DNA of 45,237 bases from the NCBI GenBank assembly GCA_944391065.1, contig CALXSH010000011.1, positions 1 through 45,237 on the forward strand, read 5' to 3'. A program made the position numbers and the translations under genes. This document shows positions 42,771 through 45,237 of this stretch, in pieces. Source of the stretch: an uncultured Kiritimatiellota bacterium. Its GTDB lineage: Bacteria > Verrucomicrobiota > Kiritimatiellia > RFP12 > DVOR01. Position 1 is the first letter of the stretch. The number at the start of each line of letters is the position of its first letter. The notes under the pieces were generated by a model. It was given only the letters and a program-made list of their open reading frames with translations, searched no databases and was not told the DNA's origin.

Positions 42771-43877
42771 TCAGACGTTGAACAGGAAGTGGACGACGTC
42801 GCCCTCCTGCATCACGTATTCCTTGCCTTCCACGCGCAGAAGGCCCTTCTCGCGTGCGTGGGCCTCACCGCCGAGCGTCACGAAGTCGTCATAGGAGACG
42901 ACCTCGGCACGGATGAAGCCGCGTTCGAAATCGGTATGAATCACGCCGGCGGCCTTCGGAGCCGTCCAGCCGCGGTGAATCGTCCACGCGCGGGCCTCCA
43001 TCGGGCCGGCGGTGAAGAAGCTCTGCAGCCCCAGCGTGTCATAGGCCATGCGAATAACCGTATCCAAGCCGGATTGAGCCAACCCGTAGGACTGCAGAAA
43101 GTCCTGCTGCTCGGCATCGGAGAGCCCGATCAGGTCGGCCTCCATGGCCGCGCAGATGGTGACCGTCTCGCAGCCGCGCCCGGCGGCATAGGCCTTCAGC
43201 GCCTTCACATGCTCATTGTCCTCGCCGCCAAGATCGGCCTCGCCGACATTGGCGACGTAGATGACGGGCTTGTCGGTCAGGAAGTTCAGCGCCTGGCGCG
43301 TGGGCAGCAGGGCGTCATTCTCCTCCAGACCGGGGAAGGCACGGACGGGGGCCCCGGTGTCGAGATGGGCCTGCAGGGCCGTCATCGCGTCAACCTCCTT
43401 CTGCAGCGAGCGGTCGGCCCGCGCCTGACGGCTGAGGCGGTCGAGGCGCTTCTCGAGGCTCTGCAGGTCGGCCAGAATCAGCTCGGTCTCGATGATGCCG
43501 ACGTCGCGGAGGGGATCGACGGAGCCCTCGACGTGGACGACGTCGTCATTGTCGAAGCAGCGCACGACCTGAAGGATGGCATCGCATTCGCGGATGTTGG
43601 CCAGAAACTGATTGCCCAGCCCCTCGCCCTTGCTCGCGCCGCGCACGAGGCCGGCGATGTCGGTGAAGTCGACGGTGGCATGGATGATGCGGCCGCTCCG
43701 GCAGACCTCGGCCAGCTTCTCGACGCGGGCGTCGGCCACGGGCACGGTCGCCTTGTTGGGCTCAATCGTGCAGAAGGGATAATTGGCGGCCTCGGCGTGC
43801 TGCGCGCGCGTCAGGGCATTGAAAAGCGTCGACTTGCCCACGTTGGGCAACCCCACGATACCGACCGAAAGACTCAT
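42771..43877 (-). CDS. ychF: Ribosome-associated GTPase/ATPase YchF (OLA1 family)
   Basis: A 368-aa Obg-like P-loop protein that binds ATP in preference to GTP and associates with ribosomes. The P-loop GLPNVGKST is at about residues 9-17; DIAGLV follows as G3, with the switch region [15 protein letters not shown] beyond it. A coiled-coil helical insertion lies at about 115-200 and a C-terminal TGS domain from about 280 ([19 protein letters not shown]). Start ATG at 43877 overlaps the protease stop as ATGA; length is that of the family. A longer frame upstream is a shadow of the protease gene. Confidence 0.95.
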   Translation of the reverse strand: MSLSVGIVGLPNVGKSTLFNALTRAQHAEAANYPFCTIEPNKATVPVADARVEKLAEVCRSGRIIHATVDFTDIAGLVRGASKGEGLGNQFLANIRECDAILQVVRCFDNDDVVHVEGSVDPLRDVGIIETELILADLQSLEKRLDRLSRQARADRSLQKEVDAMTALQAHLDTGAPVRAFPGLEENDALLPTRQALNFLTDKPVIYVANVGEADLGGEDNEHVKALKAYAAGRGCETVTICAAMEADLIGLSDAEQQDFLQSYGLAQSGLDTVIRMAYDTLGLQSFFTAGPMEARAWTIHRGWTAPKAAGVIHTDFERGFIRAEVVSYDDFVTLGGEAHAREKGLLRVEGKEYVMQEGDVVHFLFNV

Positions 43878-44692
43878 GAACGACCTCCGTAAATCCGGGA
43901 ATACAGCGCTTCCTGCCGGGCAAACGCCAGTTCCCGGCGGCCGGAAGCCCAAATCATGTACGCGACGGCCAGCAGCAGAAGCCCCCCGCCGCCGAAAAGC
44001 AGATCCCAGCCGAACCGCAGCGCCTCCGGCCAGGCCTCCGGCGCCTGCATCGAAACCCCCAGCAGCGCCAGCACGCTCACCGCCGCCCACAGCACGGCAA
44101 ATCCCTGCCCGACCGTCACGGCAATCTCCGTCGCGGCCACCTTCGTCCTGCCCGCCATCTGCAATGCCGAGCGCAGCACGCGCCCGCCGTCCATCGGATA
44201 GGCCGGCAGCAGATTGAAGCATCCCAGACCGAAATTCAGCATCGCCGTAACGCCCAGCCAGAAGTTCTGCACCGTCACGGTCGACCCGTCGGTGAAATAG
44301 TTGCCGCCGATCCGCCAGACCCGCGGCTCCTCCGTGGCAAAGGCCCAGGAGAGCCCCCAGAAAAGCGCCGCCAGCAGCAGCGAACAGGCCGGCCCGGCCA
44401 GCGCCATCACGCACTCGTGCCACGGCTTCGGCGGCATCCGCGTAATCATCGCGCATCCGCCCATCAGCTGCAGACGGATATCGCAGACGTGGCCGCCGAA
44501 GGCCACCGCCGCCGCCGTGTGCGACAGCTCGTGCAGCAGAATCGAACCGAGCAGCATCAGGGCAAACATCAGCCCGTAAAAAAGATTGCCGACGGTAAAT
44601 ACCAGATACAGCATCAGCAACCCCACCGACAGGTGCGCCCTGACGGGGATGCCGAAGACACGGAAAAGCTCAAAAGACGTGGGAATCTGCAT
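43874..44692 (-). CDS. M50 site-2-type membrane metalloprotease
   Basis: A 272-aa intramembrane zinc protease of the S2P/SpoIVFB-like group. The zinc-binding HELSH in ILLHELSHTAAAVAFGG and the second motif NLLPAYPMDGGRVLRS, supplying the third zinc ligand, are intact. About six hydrophobic segments; no PDZ domain and no CBS domains. The start ATG at 44692 (MQIPTSFELF) lies ten bases beyond a -10 element; ATG at 44701 is an alternative just one base from the -10 and unlikely. It heads the operon with ychF and the carboxypeptidase. The substrate is unknown; the family often cleaves anti-sigma factors. Confidence 0.88.
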   Translation of the reverse strand: MQIPTSFELFRVFGIPVRAHLSVGLLMLYLVFTVGNLFYGLMFALMLLGSILLHELSHTAAAVAFGGHVCDIRLQLMGGCAMITRMPPKPWHECVMALAGPACSLLLAALFWGLSWAFATEEPRVWRIGGNYFTDGSTVTVQNFWLGVTAMLNFGLGCFNLLPAYPMDGGRVLRSALQMAGRTKVAATEIAVTVGQGFAVLWAAVSVLALLGVSMQAPEAWPEALRFGWDLLFGGGGLLLLAVAYMIWASGRRELAFARQEALYSRIYGGRS

Positions 44693-44702
44693 AAGGCCCA
44701 TC

Positions 44703-44711
44703 AGTATAACA
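44703..44711 (-). promoter_or_regulatory. Extended -10 promoter of the M50-ychF-dac operon
   Basis: Minus-strand TGTTATACT, an extended -10 element without a -35 in the G/C-rich stretch behind it. The protease ATG at 44692 begins ten bases later, so the leader is only a few bases and has no Shine-Dalgarno sequence. Confidence 0.6.
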
Positions 44712-44790
44712 TAACCGCGCCGCCCCACCCCAGCCCGCCGCGCAGCGCCCCCGCCCGCCTGCCGCCTGCAGACACAGCCCGCCCCCGCGG

Positions 44791-44820
44791 CAAAAAAAGC
44801 GCCCCGGGGGTCCGGGGCGC
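44791..44820 (-). terminator. Rho-independent terminator after the RGG-rich frame
   Basis: On the minus strand a nine-bp G/C stem (GCGCCCCGG with its complement) around a four-base loop runs into seven T. It starts about 10 bases after the stop of the glycine/arginine-rich frame. Confidence 0.88.
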
Positions 44821-44830
44821 CTTCAGGGGA

Positions 44831-45002
44831 TTACCATTGGGATTCGCGGGGCGCGTATCCGCCGCGGTCGCCGCGGGGACGGAAGCCGCGGGGACGCTCA
44901 CCGTAACCGCCGCGGGGACGCTCACCGTAGCCGCCGCGCGGGCGCCAGCCCGCCCCACCCCGCGCCGCCCAAGCCTCCGCCCGCCGCCCCCGCGGCAAGA
45001 GC
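44831..45002 (-). CDS. Glycine/arginine-rich (RGG-box) C-terminal frame, start uncertain
   Basis: The frame ending at TAA 44833-44831 reads GGYGERPRGGYGERPRGFRP and on to RGGYAPRESQW, a typical RGG-type RNA-binding tail as found at the end of DEAD-box helicases and RRM proteins. The terminator immediately behind it shows it is a genuine gene end. Upstream the same frame becomes low-complexity and is overlapped by the better protein frame ending at 45003, so either a frameshift joins the two or a short protein starts within about 50 codons, possibly at a TTG near 44990; neither has a clear ribosome site. The stated start is only the edge of the overlapping frame. Confidence 0.4.
44887..44934. 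repeat. Two tandem 24-bp repeats in the RGG frame
   Basis: Two direct copies of a 24-bp unit differ at one base (44887-44910 and 44911-44934). Each encodes the eight residues GGYGERPR. Slippage in such repeats commonly changes the copy number of RGG boxes. Confidence 0.75.
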
Positions 45003-45237
45003 TCACGCCCCGGGCGCGTCCGGCGTCTTCGCGACCGACACCCTGAAGAGACAGGCGGCCTCTCCCTCCGGCGGGGTGAATGCCAGCACGGCGGTATCGC
45101 CGGCCTCTTCCCGCACGGTGACGGCGGGCGCGGTGCCCTCCGTGGCGGGCACAATGGCATAGGCAATGCCCTCGGCGAAGGTCAGGGGCATCTCGGGAAG
45201 GCCGCTCTCGACCTTGACCGTGACGACGACCTCCGCC
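45003..45237 (-). CDS. C-terminal end of an unidentified protein, 5' part outside the window
   Basis: The frame is open from the window edge to TGA at 45005-45003, giving the last 77 residues of a protein. It is rich in Val, Glu, Ala and Thr with alternating hydrophobics (AEVVVTVKVESG, GTAPAVTVREEAGDTAVLAF), suggesting a beta-sandwich domain such as those at the end of secreted glycan-active enzymes. An internal ATG at 45191 is unlikely to be the start. No family can be assigned from this tail. Its stop overlaps the beginning of the RGG frame. Confidence 0.6.
   Translation of the reverse strand, partial: AEVVVTVKVESGLPEMPLTFAEGIAYAIVPATEGTAPAVTVREEAGDTAVLAFTPPEGEAACLFRVSVAKTPDAPGA

Noticed and set aside
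44887-44934. CRISPR-like repeat
   Set aside because: Only two tandem copies without spacers, in frame with an RGG-rich coding region.

Overview
This window looks like a chromosomal segment from a GC-rich, carbohydrate-using, probably fermentative Gram-negative bacterium. A secretin, several signal peptides and lipoboxes imply an outer membrane. The mix of a kelch/sodium-symporter fusion, a GH95 alpha-L-fucosidase, pyruvate formate-lyase and a Tad locus with eukaryote-like kinase and FHA modules would fit the Verrucomicrobiota/Kiritimatiellota/Lentisphaerota group. That placement is inferred from gene content only. Nearly all genes lie on the minus strand. No rRNA, tRNA or CRISPR array was seen.

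Layout. (1) 1-7.7 kb, minus strand: a small membrane protein with a rhomboid protease; pdxB under its own promoter; and a five-gene operon of YccF protein, short-chain dehydrogenase, DUF3298 protein, kelch-sodium/solute symporter fusion and an exported protein. (2) 7.8-9.3 kb: a decayed IS30-family insertion sequence with three in-frame stops. (3) 9.4-32.7 kb, minus strand: one tightly packed run of 21 genes building a Tad-type (Flp) pilus or secretion machine. (4) 33.2-36.3 kb, plus strand: an O-antigen ligase-like protein and DNA polymerase IV, each behind an extended -10 promoter that leaves almost no leader. (5) 36.3-41.4 kb, minus strand: a GH95 gene broken by a one-base frameshift, then pyruvate formate-lyase with a clear promoter and terminator. 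(6) 41.6-44.7 kb, minus strand: M50 site-2-type protease, YchF GTPase and a D-alanyl-D-alanine carboxypeptidase in one operon. (7) 44.8-45.2 kb: a glycine/arginine-rich tail frame with a terminator, and the end of a gene that enters from beyond the window.

The most striking content is the Tad locus. Besides CpaB, secretin, TadA, TadB, TadC, prepilin peptidase, two Flp-like pilins, two TadE-like and one TadG-like protein, it encodes an FHA domain fused to TadA, two membrane-anchored FHA proteins (three intact-looking or degenerate FHA modules between them), a PP2C phosphatase, a second shorter CpaF-type ATPase and a transmembrane Ser/Thr kinase. It also has two exported proteins and a small one of unknown function, and two lipoproteins. 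No TadZ or TadD is recognisable. The arrangement suggests a pilus or secretion machine gated by threonine phosphorylation, similar in logic to the kinase/phosphatase/FHA circuit of some type VI secretion systems. That function is inferred from composition and gene order.
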